A DNA stretch of 64,000 nt from Streptomyces albus subsp. albus (GTDB lineage Bacteria > Actinomycetota > Actinomycetes > Streptomycetales > Streptomycetaceae), in the NCBI RefSeq assembly GCF_000719865.1, contig NZ_JOID01000003.1, forward strand, positions 62,001 to 126,000, read 5' to 3'. The translations under genes were made by a program, and so were the position numbers. The notes under the pieces are model-generated. The model did no database searches and had not been told where the DNA came from. It was given only the letters and a program-made list of their open reading frames with translations. Position 1 is the stretch's first letter, and every line of letters begins with the position of its first letter. This document shows, in pieces, positions 28,918 through 37,106 of this stretch.

Positions 28918-29428
28918 CGCGACCGGCCCGGCCGAAGGGGTGTCCCGGTCGAACGGGCTGACCTGGCGGAAGGGCTGAACCGGCGACCCGGCCAACCCGC
29001 CCGACCCGCCTGACCGTGACCTGCTGACCTCGCGAAGTGGCAGGAGCGGCCGACCGGCTGTACCGGCCGAAGCGGCTCGTCCGGCCGACCCGGCGGGGCC
29101 GTCCGGCACCCCGCGTCCGCTTGTTCTGCCGGCCGGGTGGGGAGCACTGGGCGGAGCCGGGCGGGCCGGGCGGCGACATGTCTCTCGGTGCGCACCTCCT
29201 CCGTCCGGTGCCGACCCCCTCCGGCGGCGAGTGCCGCCGGGCACTGGCAGGTGGGACGGCCCGGTCCGGTGAAAGTCGTGGGACAACCGGGTGGGAGGCC
29301 GGGGGCCGCCGTGTGAGGCCGGGCGGCCGGCGGGATGGTCACTCCGTTCAGATCATCTGATGAGTCGGCCGCGCGCCGGTGATCCGCCGGGCCGTGGCGG
29401 CCGCCGTGGAGAGGTACGGGGAGCCGGT
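28918..29428. other. Gene-free spacer with a 13-bp palindrome
   Basis: Mostly C/G-rich with short CCGG- and CGAAC-type repeats and no ORF of coding character. Near its right end, the perfect odd palindrome TCAGATCATCTGA (29348-29360) stands out as the only AT-rich patch. It lies 68 bp before the L,D-transpeptidase start. Confidence 0.6.
29348..29360 (+). promoter_or_regulatory. Palindromic candidate operator before the L,D-transpeptidase gene
   Basis: TCAGAT-C-ATCTGA is a perfect 6-bp inverted repeat with a one-base centre. Its position fits a repressor or activator site for the gene at 29429. The regulator is unknown. Confidence 0.35.
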
Positions 29429-30304
29429 ATGGGTCCTGCGGCGAGAAGATACGCGCGCTGGGCGGCCGCCGCCGCGGTGCTGCTGCCGGTGGCGGGCGGC
29501 GTCGCCGCGGTGGCGGAGCAGGGGCGGCCGTCACCAGCCGACGACGGCGGCCCCCGGCACGGGCAGCAGCACGCGCGCGCCGACGACAACGCGCCGGACC
29601 CCGGGGGGCCTTCGGCCTCTCCGGCCGTCCCGGACCGTTCCACCGATCCGTCCGGGACCGTCCGGTCCGGCGACCGCACGGACGGGGCCGTCCCGCACGG
29701 CCGGGACGCAGGCCCCTGCACCGCTCCCGCCGGCCCGTACCAGCGCCTGGTGGAGAAGTTCCTGGACCTGCGCGTCGACGGCCGGCAGTCGGCGGCGGAC
29801 TGCCGGGCCATCCGCGCCTGGCAGCGGCACGAGAAGCTGCGACCGGCCATCCCCGGCTACGCGGGCACGAAGACCCGGAGCCACATCCGCGTCGTCGGGG
29901 CACGCCGTGACCCCAACGCCGGGGGCCGGTGTCCAGAGGTCCGGGACCGTATCGCCTGTGTCGATCTGCCCCGCCAGCTGATGTGGGTGCAGCAGGGGCG
30001 GAAGGTGCTGATGGGACCGGTGCCGATCCGCAGCGGCAAGGACGGCCGGCCGACCCGCACCGGCTGGAACCGGATCTCCTGGCGGAACGAGAAGCATGTG
30101 TCGACGATCTACAAGACACCGATGCCGTACGCCCAGTTCTTCAACGGCGGCCAGGCGTTCCACGGGGTGCGCGACGACATCTACGACCCGGACGGGGGTT
30201 CACACGGCTGTGTGAACCTCACCCGGCCCGACGCGGAACGGCTCTGGAAGACGCTGCGCGTGGGGGACCGGGTCTACATCTGGGGCCGCCGCGCCGGGAC
30301 CTGA
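29429..30304 (+). CDS. Secreted L,D-transpeptidase (YkuD domain)
   Basis: Cross-links meso-DAP residues of peptidoglycan stem peptides outside the membrane. The 291-aa protein has an N-terminal signal segment (RRYARWAAAAAVLLPVAGGVAAVA), a Pro/Ser/Thr linker and a helical PG-binding-like region (about 105-160). The YkuD domain has the catalytic Ser-His-Gly-Cys in DGGSHGCVNLTRPDAERLW and a preceding HGVRDD. The ATG follows GGGGAG. It precedes alr, also a cell-wall gene. Confidence 0.9.
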   Translation: MGPAARRYARWAAAAAVLLPVAGGVAAVAEQGRPSPADDGGPRHGQQHARADDNAPDPGGPSASPAVPDRSTDPSGTVRSGDRTDGAVPHGRDAGPCTAPAGPYQRLVEKFLDLRVDGRQSAADCRAIRAWQRHEKLRPAIPGYAGTKTRSHIRVVGARRDPNAGGRCPEVRDRIACVDLPRQLMWVQQGRKVLMGPVPIRSGKDGRPTRTGWNRISWRNEKHVSTIYKTPMPYAQFFNGGQAFHGVRDDIYDPDGGSHGCVNLTRPDAERLWKTLRVGDRVYIWGRRAGT

Positions 30305-30540
30305 GCCGCGCGGGCCCGGGAGCCGTTCGGTCCGGGGCCGGTGGGTCCGGCGTCTGCCGCCGGTACGCGGCGGGGGACACCGTCGTTCTCCGGCCACCCT
30401 CGGACCCGTGCCCGCCCCGGGTGGGGGCCATGGCCCGGGCCCCCACCCGGGGCCGTGCCGCCGGCCCCGCGCCCGCCGGCCCGGCGCCTGCCGTTCCCTC
30501 GGCGGGTACGTCCCGGCGGGCCGGTGAGACACTGAACCCG

Positions 30541-31683
30541 ATGAACGAAGAGATGCGGGCCCGTGCCGAGATCGATCTCGGCGCCCTCCGGGCCAATGTC
30601 CGGGCACTGCGGGCCCGCGCGCCCCGCTCCGAGCTGATGGCCGTCGTCAAGTCGGACGCGTACGGCCACGGCGCGCTGCCGTGTGCCCGCGCGGCACGGG
30701 AGGCCGGCGCGAGCTGGCTGGCCACCGCCACGCCGCAGGAGGCGCTGGCCCTGCGCGCGGCGGGCGACACCGGCCGCCTGCTGTGCTGGCTGTGGACCCC
30801 CGGCGGCCCCTGGCGCCAGGCGATCGAGGCCGATGTCGACGTCTCGGCCGGCGCCCTGTGGGCGCTGCGCGAGGTCGCTGACGCCGCGCGCGCGTGCGGC
30901 CGTACCGCCAGGGTGCATCTCAAGGCCGACACCGGCCTGGGCCGGGGCGGCTGCCAGCCGCACGACTGGGCCGCGCTCACCGCCGCCGCCCGGTCCGCGG
31001 AGGCCGAGGGCGTGCTGAAGGTGACCGGCATCTGGTCGCACTTCGCCTGCGCCGACGAACCGGGCCACCCGTCGATCGCCCCGCAACTGGAGTCCTTCCG
31101 GGAGGCGCTGGCGGCCGCGGAGCGCGCGGGGCTGCGGCCGGAGGTGCGGCACATGGCCAACTCCCCGGCGACGCTGACGCTGCCCGAGGCCCACTTCGAC
31201 CTGGTGCGGCCCGGGATCTCCGTCTACGGGATCTCGCCGAGCCCGGAGGTCGGCCAGCCGGGCGACTTCGGGCTGCGCCCGGCCATGACGCTGTCCGCAC
31301 GACTGGCGAACGTCAAGCGGGTGCCGGGCGGGCACGGCGTGAGCTACGGCCACCACTATGTGACCGCCGGGGAGACGACCCTCGCCCTGGTGCCCGTCGG
31401 CTACGCGGACGGCATCCCCCGGCACGCGTCGGGCACCGGCCCGGTGCTGGTGGGCGGCAAGTGGCGGACCGTCGCGGGGCGGGTGGCGATGGACCAGTTC
31501 GTGGTGGATCTGGGCGGTGACACCGCCGAGGCGGGCGACGAGGCCGTGCTGTTCGGGCCGGGTGACGCCGGCGAGCCGACGGCCCAGGACTGGGCGCAGG
31601 CCGCCGGCACGATCGCGTACGAGATCGTCACCAGGATCGGAGCGAGAGTGCCCCGGGTGTATGCGAACGCGGAGGACGGATAG
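30541..31683 (+). CDS. alr: Alanine racemase
   Basis: PLP enzyme that makes D-alanine for peptidoglycan. The 380-aa protein has the PLP-lysine motif AVVKSDAYGHGALP (Lys near residue 38), the HLKADTGLGRGG segment, the VRPGISVYGISPSP segment and the second catalytic tyrosine region GVSYGHHY. It ends with IAYEIVTRIGARVPRVY. The ATG at 30541 was chosen; a second ATG 12 bp on is possible. No Shine-Dalgarno is obvious. Confidence 0.96.
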   Translation: MNEEMRARAEIDLGALRANVRALRARAPRSELMAVVKSDAYGHGALPCARAAREAGASWLATATPQEALALRAAGDTGRLLCWLWTPGGPWRQAIEADVDVSAGALWALREVADAARACGRTARVHLKADTGLGRGGCQPHDWAALTAAARSAEAEGVLKVTGIWSHFACADEPGHPSIAPQLESFREALAAAERAGLRPEVRHMANSPATLTLPEAHFDLVRPGISVYGISPSPEVGQPGDFGLRPAMTLSARLANVKRVPGGHGVSYGHHYVTAGETTLALVPVGYADGIPRHASGTGPVLVGGKWRTVAGRVAMDQFVVDLGGDTAEAGDEAVLFGPGDAGEPTAQDWAQAAGTIAYEIVTRIGARVPRVYANAEDG

Positions 31684-32442
31684 GGGGCGCGCGGGCCCGG
31701 CGCGGGGGTGCGCCGGCGGCAGGCGCGGTGGCGCGGAAGGTGCGCCGGCGGCAGGTGCTGTCGCGGTGCTCCCGGCCCGGTGGCCGACGCTCGCCGGGCC
31801 GCGCGGTGCCGCCGCCGGAGCCCTCTCGGCGGGCCCTGCGGCCGTCCGCCGCACGCCGGGCCGGGGGCGATGCGGGCGCCTGTGCCGTTCGCCGGCCCGG
31901 GCCGGCGTCGGACGCTCGCCCGCCGGACGCCCGCCGGGTGGCCTGCCGGTTCCGCCGGCCGGCCCGGCGGCCCGCTCGTCGGACTCCTGCCAGGGGCCCC
32001 GCCGAGCGGGCCGGGAACTGAGAACGCACCCGGCGGTGTTGTCAGTACAGGACCCGCGAGGACCACGGATCCCGCCAAGCCCCACGGAACCCGCGGAGCC
32101 CGCGAACCTCACGGAGCCCACGGAACGCGCCCCCCGCCCGGCGGCCGGGCCCGTATCGTCGCTGCGCGTACGGCGCCCGGGCCCTCGGCCGTCGCGGCGC
32201 GATGCGGCGGCCTGCCGGGCGCGGGTCGTGCGGCACGGGCCGACGGCACCGCACGGCGCGGGGACGGCACCGGGACGAGACCGGGACGGCATCGGGCCGG
32301 CACCGTACGTCGGCCCGCCCCGTATCCGGGGCATACGGCCGCTGTGACGGGCGAGCCGGTGAAGAGGTGGACGGCGGAGGCCGGTCGGCGGGACGCCGGC
32401 GGGCCTCCGGGCGAGGGACGGACGACGAGGAGCGGCACGACG
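31684..32442. other. 759-bp gene-free spacer before the hydrolase gene
   Basis: The hydrolase reading frame is open back to about 31708, but the residues there are Arg/Ala/Gly/Pro-rich and lack coding character. A 17-bp direct repeat occurs at 31707-31723 and 31739-31755. Degenerate CACGGA/CCGCGGAGCC repeats occupy about 32040-32110. No promoter could be chosen with confidence. Confidence 0.55.
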
Positions 32443-33702
32443 ATGGCTGAGATCCCTGCCGGTGAGCCGGCGGCCGGTGCGGTGCAGGCCGCCGCGGCGG
32501 CCGCCGCGGCCGCGAGCGGTCATGCCGGTCCCGCCGGTCACGGCGGTCACCGGAGCCGCGTGGGCCTGGCGGGCACGGCACTGGGCGTCGTGGCGGCCAC
32601 CGCCGCGGCCGGTGTCGCGATCGAACGGCTGACCGTTCACCGCGGGATGCGCCGCAAGGCCCGGCTCGCCCTCGACACCGCCGGCCCGTACGGCACGCTG
32701 CGCGGCACCCCCGGTGAGGCCGTGGCCGATGACGGCACGGTGCTCCACTACGAGGTCCACGAGGCGGAGGCCGAGCCGGTGGCCCACCGCCGCCGCAGGC
32801 TCTTCGGGCGGCGCGGACCCGGGCCGCTCACGGTGGTGTTCTGCCACGGCTACTGCCTGAACCAGGACTCCTTCCACTTCCAGCGCGCGGCGCTGAACGG
32901 TGTGGTGCGCATGGTCCACTGGGACCAGCGCAGCCACGGCCGCTCGCAGCGCGGCATGGCGCAGGCGGACGGCGTCCCGGTCACCATCGACCAGCTCGGG
33001 CGCGATCTGCGGGCCGTGCTCGACGCCGCCGTACCGCAGGGCCCGGTGGTGCTCGTCGGCCACTCGATGGGAGGTATGACGCTGATGGCGCTGGCCGCCC
33101 ACTACCCGGAGTACGTGCGGGAGCGGGTCGCGGGCGCCGCCTTCGTCGGCACGTCGGCGGGCGGGCTCGGCGAGGTCAACTTCGGGCTGCCGGTGGCCGG
33201 GGTGAACGCGGTGCGGCGGGTGCTGCCCGGGGTGCTCCGGGCGCTGGGCTCGCGCGTGGACCTGGTGGAGCGGAGCCGCCGGGCGACAGCCGACCTGTTC
33301 ACCGGGATCGTCAAGCGGTACTCCTTCGGTTCACGGCATGTGGACCCGGCGGTGGCCCGTTTCGCCGAGCGGATGATCGAGTCGACACCGATCGACGTGG
33401 TCGCGGAGTTCTACCCGGCGTTCCAGGAGCACGACAAGGCGGACGCGCTGGCGGTCTTCGCGGGCCTGCCCGTCCTGGTGCTGAGCGGTGACCGGGACCT
33501 GGTCACACCCGCCTCGCACAGCCAGGCGATCGCCGAGGCGCTGCCGGACGCCGAACTGGTGCTCGTCCCCGACGCGGGCCATCTGGTGATGCTCGAACAC
33601 CCGGAGACGGTGAACGACCGGCTGGCCGAACTGATCGCCCGCGCCGGCGCGAAGCACGGGCCGCCGCGGAAGCGGCGGCCGCACCGCCCGGTCTGCGGCT
33701 AG
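32443..33702 (+). CDS. Alpha/beta hydrolase with N-terminal membrane anchor
   Basis: A 419-aa protein. It has an Ala-rich N-terminus, a hydrophobic segment (VGLAGTALGVVAATAAAGVAIERL, about residues 40-63) and then a hydrolase domain. Visible motifs are FCHGYCLNQDSFHF, DQRSHGRS, the nucleophile elbow GHSMGGMTLM, the acid in SGDRDLVTPASHS and the His in PDAGHLVMLEHPE. The catalytic triad is intact. The substrate is unknown. It lies in the conserved alr-hydrolase-tsaE order. ATG at 32443 was selected by composition. Confidence 0.88.
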   Translation: MAEIPAGEPAAGAVQAAAAAAAAASGHAGPAGHGGHRSRVGLAGTALGVVAATAAAGVAIERLTVHRGMRRKARLALDTAGPYGTLRGTPGEAVADDGTVLHYEVHEAEAEPVAHRRRRLFGRRGPGPLTVVFCHGYCLNQDSFHFQRAALNGVVRMVHWDQRSHGRSQRGMAQADGVPVTIDQLGRDLRAVLDAAVPQGPVVLVGHSMGGMTLMALAAHYPEYVRERVAGAAFVGTSAGGLGEVNFGLPVAGVNAVRRVLPGVLRALGSRVDLVERSRRATADLFTGIVKRYSFGSRHVDPAVARFAERMIESTPIDVVAEFYPAFQEHDKADALAVFAGLPVLVLSGDRDLVTPASHSQAIAEALPDAELVLVPDAGHLVMLEHPETVNDRLAELIARAGAKHGPPRKRRPHRPVCG

Positions 33703-34116
33703 CGCCGGGGCCGGGAAGGCGGGCCGGGAAGCAGCGCAAGGCGGAACGTCGTCCGCGTGCCGGATGCGCGTGGACGAGCGGCAACGTGCCTGCGCCCCCG
33801 GACGGAGGCCGGACGAGTGCCGTGCCGGGCTTGCGAACCGGTGCGTCTTCCCGGCCGCAGCACTGGCCACCGGTCCGCGGCGCCCGGGCCGGTCGCCCGG
33901 CCCGCGCGGCTCGCCCCGTTCCGCGCGGGTCGGCACGGCACGGCGCCGCCCGCCCGTGCCCGGCGGCGTCCCGGCCGCGCGGCTCGTACCATCGGCCGCA
34001 GTGCCCTTCCCGGCCCGACGGGGCGGTTCCCCCGGCTCTCCGCCGCATCGGGGCCCGGGAGGAGCGGGACGCCTCCCTCCCGTCCGACGGCGGGACGGGA
34101 CCACGCAAGGAGAGAG
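33703..34116. other. Gene-free spacer between the hydrolase gene and tsaE
   Basis: About 410 bp of C/G-rich sequence without a supported ORF. No clear terminator or promoter elements were seen. The only definite signal is AAGGAGAG at its right edge, the tsaE ribosome-binding site. Confidence 0.5.
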
Positions 34117-34719
34117 ATGGAAGCCCCGTACGACACGAGCCGCGCCCAGAGCACGGCCACCGGCGCGGACACCGTCACCCCCGCGGACCCCGACGCCGCC
34201 GCACAGGTGCGGCTGACCGTCCGCACCCCCGACGCGATGCGCGAACTCGGCCGCCGCCTCGCCCGGCTGCTGCGCCCCGGTGATCTCGTCCTCCTCACCG
34301 GGCAGTTGGGCGCCGGCAAGACGACGCTGACGCGCGGCCTGGGCGAGGGCCTCGACGTGCGCGGCGCGGTCACTTCCCCGACGTTCGTCATCGCCCGCGT
34401 CCACCCGCCGCTCGGCGCGGGCCCGGCCCTGGTCCATGTGGACGCGTACCGGCTGAGCGGTGGCCTGGACGAGATGGAGGACCTCGACCTGGACGTGTCG
34501 CTGCCGGAGTCGGTGGTCGTCGTGGAGTGGGGCGAGGGCCGGATGGAGGAGCTGTCGGAGGACCGGCTGCACGTGGTGATCGGACGCGCCGAGGGCGCCG
34601 ACGGCCCGAGCCTCGACGAGGCCGTGGCCGGGGACGACGTACGGCGGGTCGCCGTGACGGGCGTCGGCCCCCGCTGGGCCGGCACGGACCTCTCGTCCCT
34701 CACCGGCCTGCCCGGCTGA
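34117..34719 (+). CDS. tsaE: tRNA threonylcarbamoyladenosine synthesis ATPase TsaE
   Basis: Small P-loop ATPase that works with TsaB and TsaD to transfer the threonylcarbamoyl group to A37 of ANN-decoding tRNAs. The 200-aa protein has an about 30-residue Ala/Asp-rich N-terminus, then PGDLVLLTGQLGAGKTTLTRG (Walker A), SPTFVIARVH and HVDAYRLSGGLDEMEDLDL. It is separated from tsaB (37107) by about 2.4 kb holding an iron-regulated ORF and a degenerate transpeptidase homologue. ATG after AAGGAGAG. Confidence 0.94.
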   Translation: MEAPYDTSRAQSTATGADTVTPADPDAAAQVRLTVRTPDAMRELGRRLARLLRPGDLVLLTGQLGAGKTTLTRGLGEGLDVRGAVTSPTFVIARVHPPLGAGPALVHVDAYRLSGGLDEMEDLDLDVSLPESVVVVEWGEGRMEELSEDRLHVVIGRAEGADGPSLDEAVAGDDVRRVAVTGVGPRWAGTDLSSLTGLPG

Positions 34720-35211
34720 CCGGGCCGCCCGCGCACGGCCGCCCGGGCCGCCGGGCCCCCCGGCCACCCGGCCCGTCCGTCCGTCCGGGCCACCCGACCA
34801 TGCGGCTGTCGGAGCGGTTGGCCCGGGCGTCGGGGGCACCACGGGCGGTGCGGGCCGGACGCACGGTAACGGGGCGCGGCAGCGATGTGCCGGCGGTGCG
34901 AGCGGTACGGCCGGAAAGGCCTCCCCGCGCCGGGGGCGGGCCGTTGCCCCCGGCGCGGCGGCGCCACGGAGCGGACGGGGCCCGTGCGCCTGGTGTGCCG
35001 CCATCGCATCCCCTCCGGCTGCCGGACCGGAGTCCCCGGGGGCGGCAGGGACCGCAAGGACAGGGGCCGGGGCAGGGGGGAGCAAAGGGCGCGAGGGGCG
35101 GAGGAGGCCGGAGGCGACCGGCTCCGGGGAACTCCGGTGAACGTTCCGACACCGTGTCGGCAAGATGTTGCGCGGTCGGTGCCGGGCGTGGTGACATGGG
35201 AGAGCAGCGAC
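34720..35211. other. Gene-free spacer upstream of the iron box
   Basis: About 490 bp of C/G-rich DNA downstream of tsaE. Overlapping open frames have no coding character. The sequence becomes less GC-rich from about 35150 towards the iron box. Confidence 0.5.
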
Positions 35212-35231
35212 GGGTTAGGTAAACCTAACCC
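35212..35231 (+). promoter_or_regulatory. Iron box (DmdR1/IdeR-type operator)
   Basis: A perfect 9-bp inverted repeat GGGTTAGGT / ACCTAACCC separated by AA. Aligned to the DtxR-family 19-bp consensus (TTAGGTTAG-S-CTAACCTAA, from memory), positions 35214-35232 match at 15 of 19. It lies 42 bp before the GTG of the ORF at 35273, in promoter position. This predicts repression by iron-loaded DmdR1/IdeR. Confidence 0.75.
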
Positions 35232-35272
35232 ACACCCGCACCCTTCGTACCGGAAACACCTCGGGAGGCACC

Positions 35273-35488
35273 GTGCAGCGCCATGACCCCGCCGCCGACG
35301 CGGCGGAACCCGGCACCCGTCCCGGGGAAGAGCCGCCGTCGGTGAGCCGGCTGCTCGCCGCCGGCGCGGCGGCCACGGCCGTCTCCACTCCGCCGTCGGG
35401 GGCGGAGGAGAACCGCGCCGGGGAGGCCGGCAGCACTCAGGACGGCCCCGGCGATCCGGGCGCGCCCACCACGCGTCAAGCCGCCTGA
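35273..35488 (+). CDS. Small iron-box-controlled protein of unknown function
   Basis: A 71-aa ORF with GTG start after GGGAGG, directly downstream of the iron box. The product is polar and Ala/Pro/Gly/Glu-rich (MQRHDPAADAAEPGTRPGEE..., VSRLLAAGAAATAV in the middle). It has no cysteine, no membrane helix and no recognised domain, so it looks largely disordered. Coding status rests on the ribosome-binding site and the operator, not on homology. It could instead be a leader for a regulatory RNA. Confidence 0.5.
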   Translation: MQRHDPAADAAEPGTRPGEEPPSVSRLLAAGAAATAVSTPPSGAEENRAGEAGSTQDGPGDPGAPTTRQAA

Positions 35489-35998
35489 CACGGATTACGC
35501 CCTCGCCCTTTTCTTCGACAGCGGGCAGGGAGCGAACGGGGCCGCGGCTCCGGACGCGGCCCCGGACGGCGGCCGGCGAGGCCCGGGCGGCGGCCGGCGA
35601 GGCCCGGACACCGGACCGGTTCGCCCGCCGGGTACGGCGCGATAACCGGGCGGCGGCATCACACCGTCGGACACGGGCCCGAGGCCTGGCGCTGTCGTAC
35701 CCCTGCCCCATCCCATCCGTGGGCAGCGGCGGCCCGGGCCGAACGGCTATCCGGATTGAACAGTGCCGGGGATCGAACGCCGGCCCGGACCTAACGCCGG
35801 CCCGGACGGAGTTGCCCGAGGAGCCGTCCGCCCCGGTCGTCGGCCAGGTGGAGCGGATGAGGAGCGCCACGGGCCCCGAGCGGGACACCGAGACGCCGGC
35901 CCGGACGGAACGACGGCGCGAGCCGAACGGCAGCCGGACCGAACAGTGCCCGGGATCAAACGCCGGCCCGGACGGAACGAAGGCCCCGGCCCAACCGC
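35489..35998. other. Gene-free spacer with near-identical 33-bp repeats
   Basis: It contains GCGGCCGGCGAGGCCCG twice near 35570-35605, and a 33-bp element at 35758-35790 repeated at 35941-35973 with 31 of 33 matches. The element's CGCCGGCCCGGAC core recurs between them (near 35793-35806 and 35894-35906). An ORF over this region is driven by the repeats and is not supported. Confidence 0.6.
35758..35973 (+). repeat. 33-bp interspersed direct repeats
   Basis: Copies at 35758-35790 and 35941-35973 share GAACAGTGCC, GGGATC and AACGCCGGCCCGGAC and differ at two positions. Partial copies of the core lie between. They are not regularly spaced and have no repeat-spacer structure. Confidence 0.75.
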
Positions 35999-36601
35999 TC
36001 AGGGAACCACGACGACCTTCGTGCCGACCGGTGCGAACTTCCACATCGCCGCGCCGTCCTTGCGCGGAGCCCGTATCCCGCCGGTCTTCCGCTCCGCGCC
36101 CGGATCCGGCTTCGAGCCGTCCACCGCGGCGCTGAAGCCGATGACCACACCCTCGGCCGTCGTGAACACCACCGAGTGCTCGATCGGCACCCCGTCCGAT
36201 CCGGCGACGCTCTCTGCGCGGGACACCACCGCGTACTCGCCCGGCTCCGGGCTCACGGCGCTGGGCCAGACCTCATAGGTCCGGGTCGGCTGCTCGTCCT
36301 CGCCGACCAGCCACACGCGCTTCGCGCTCAGCGAGTAGACGACGCGCAGCCCGGTACCGGAGTCCGCGGGCACGGGCGGCTGCTTGTCGGCCGTCTCCCC
36401 GCTCTCCGGTCCGGCGTCCTTGCCGGAGCCGGAGCCGGAGCCGGAGCCGGCGCCGGGCTCGGGTGAGGACGAGGCGGCGGCGCGGTCCTTGGGGACGGCC
36501 GGCCGGTCGGAGGCGCTGGCGGCAGCCTGGTAGGTCAGGAATCCGACCGCGGCGAGAGCCGCCGCGGTCAGCCCGGCCACGATCTTCCCCGAGCTGCTCA
36601 C
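35999..36601 (-). CDS. Anchored L,D-transpeptidase-like protein lacking the catalytic Cys
   Basis: A 200-aa protein with an N-terminal hydrophobic segment (IVAGLTAAALAAVGFLTY), a Ser/Gly linker with a GSGSGSGSGK repeat (DNA: GGAGCC repeats near 36426-36450), and an extracytoplasmic domain of about 110 residues. The domain follows the YkuD pattern: KRVWLVGEDEQPTRTYEVWP, SPEPGEYAVVSR, IEHSVVF, and DGAAMWKFAPVGTKVVVVP. At the expected SHGCV site it reads KTGGIR, so Ser, His and Cys are absent. Probably non-enzymatic and binding. GTG at 36601 (AGGGG upstream); GTG 36607 is possible. Confidence 0.75.
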   Translation of the reverse strand: MSSSGKIVAGLTAAALAAVGFLTYQAAASASDRPAVPKDRAAASSSPEPGAGSGSGSGSGKDAGPESGETADKQPPVPADSGTGLRVVYSLSAKRVWLVGEDEQPTRTYEVWPSAVSPEPGEYAVVSRAESVAGSDGVPIEHSVVFTTAEGVVIGFSAAVDGSKPDPGAERKTGGIRAPRKDGAAMWKFAPVGTKVVVVP

Positions 36602-37106
36602 TGCCACCCCTGCGACCACCTTTTCGTACCGTCGTACGTGCGTGTGCCTGACGTTAGCACCGCCGCACCCCCGCCCCGCGCCCGCGCCGGAGCCCTGCCC
36701 CGCCCGCGCCGGAGCCGTGCCCACGGCCTGAGCCCCAGCCCCGCCGGTCGCCCCGCGCCGGAGCCCCGCCCGGTGCCCGGGCCCCGGCACTGCCAGGGCC
36801 CGCGCCGGAGCCATCTCCTCGGCCCGGGAGTCCCAGCCCCGGCCCGCGGTCGCCCCGCGCCGGAACCCCGCCCCGTGCCTGAGCCCGGCCCGCCCGCGCA
36901 ACTGCGCCGCATCCGGCCCCTCCCCCCTCCCGGCCCGCGCCCGCGCCTCGCTTCGGCTACTGCGCCGCACCCGGCCCCTCCCCCTCCCGGCCCGCGCACG
37001 CGCCTCGCTTCGGCTCTCGAACGGTGGACCGGGCGGCCCGGTGTCCCGGGTGGGGCAGGGCCCCGGGCCGGGCCGGGCCCCGTGCGGAGCGCCGTAGGCT
37101 GTACCC
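36602..37106. other. Gene-free divergent spacer rich in simple and tandem repeats
   Basis: Lies between the divergent transpeptidase-like gene and tsaB. It consists largely of degenerate repeats of CGCGCCGGAGCCC and a tandem pair of about 58 bp (36902-37016). Close to tsaB, TAGGCT (37095-37100) is a -10 candidate six bases before the GTG, implying a leaderless tsaB transcript. Confidence 0.6.
36902..37016 (+). repeat. Tandem 58-bp duplication
   Basis: Copy 1 (36902-36959) and copy 2 (36960-37016) are adjacent and nearly identical, with two substitutions and a one-base indel in a C-run. Both contain CCGGCCCCTCCCCC and CGCCTCGCTTCGGCT. Confidence 0.85.

Noticed and set aside
25942..29286. A 1114-codon open frame on the - strand opposite glmS, acpS and nnr
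   Set aside because: It is antisense to well-supported genes, its residues are Arg/Gly/Ala/Pro-rich without domain signals, and such frames are expected in 73% GC DNA where stop codons are rare.
31708..32442. N-terminal extension of the alpha/beta hydrolase frame by 245 codons
   Set aside because: The extension is Arg/Ala/Pro-rich and repeat-derived, unlike the hydrolase itself; ATG 32443 gives a sensible anchored protein.
35719..36135. A 138-codon + strand ORF with repeated EQCxGSNAGPD
   Set aside because: The amino-acid repeats come from the 33-bp DNA repeats, and the 3' half lies antisense to the transpeptidase-like gene.
36418..36460. GGAGCCGGAGCC repeats considered as a regulatory array
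   Set aside because: They encode the GSGSGSGSG linker of the transpeptidase-like protein on the - strand.
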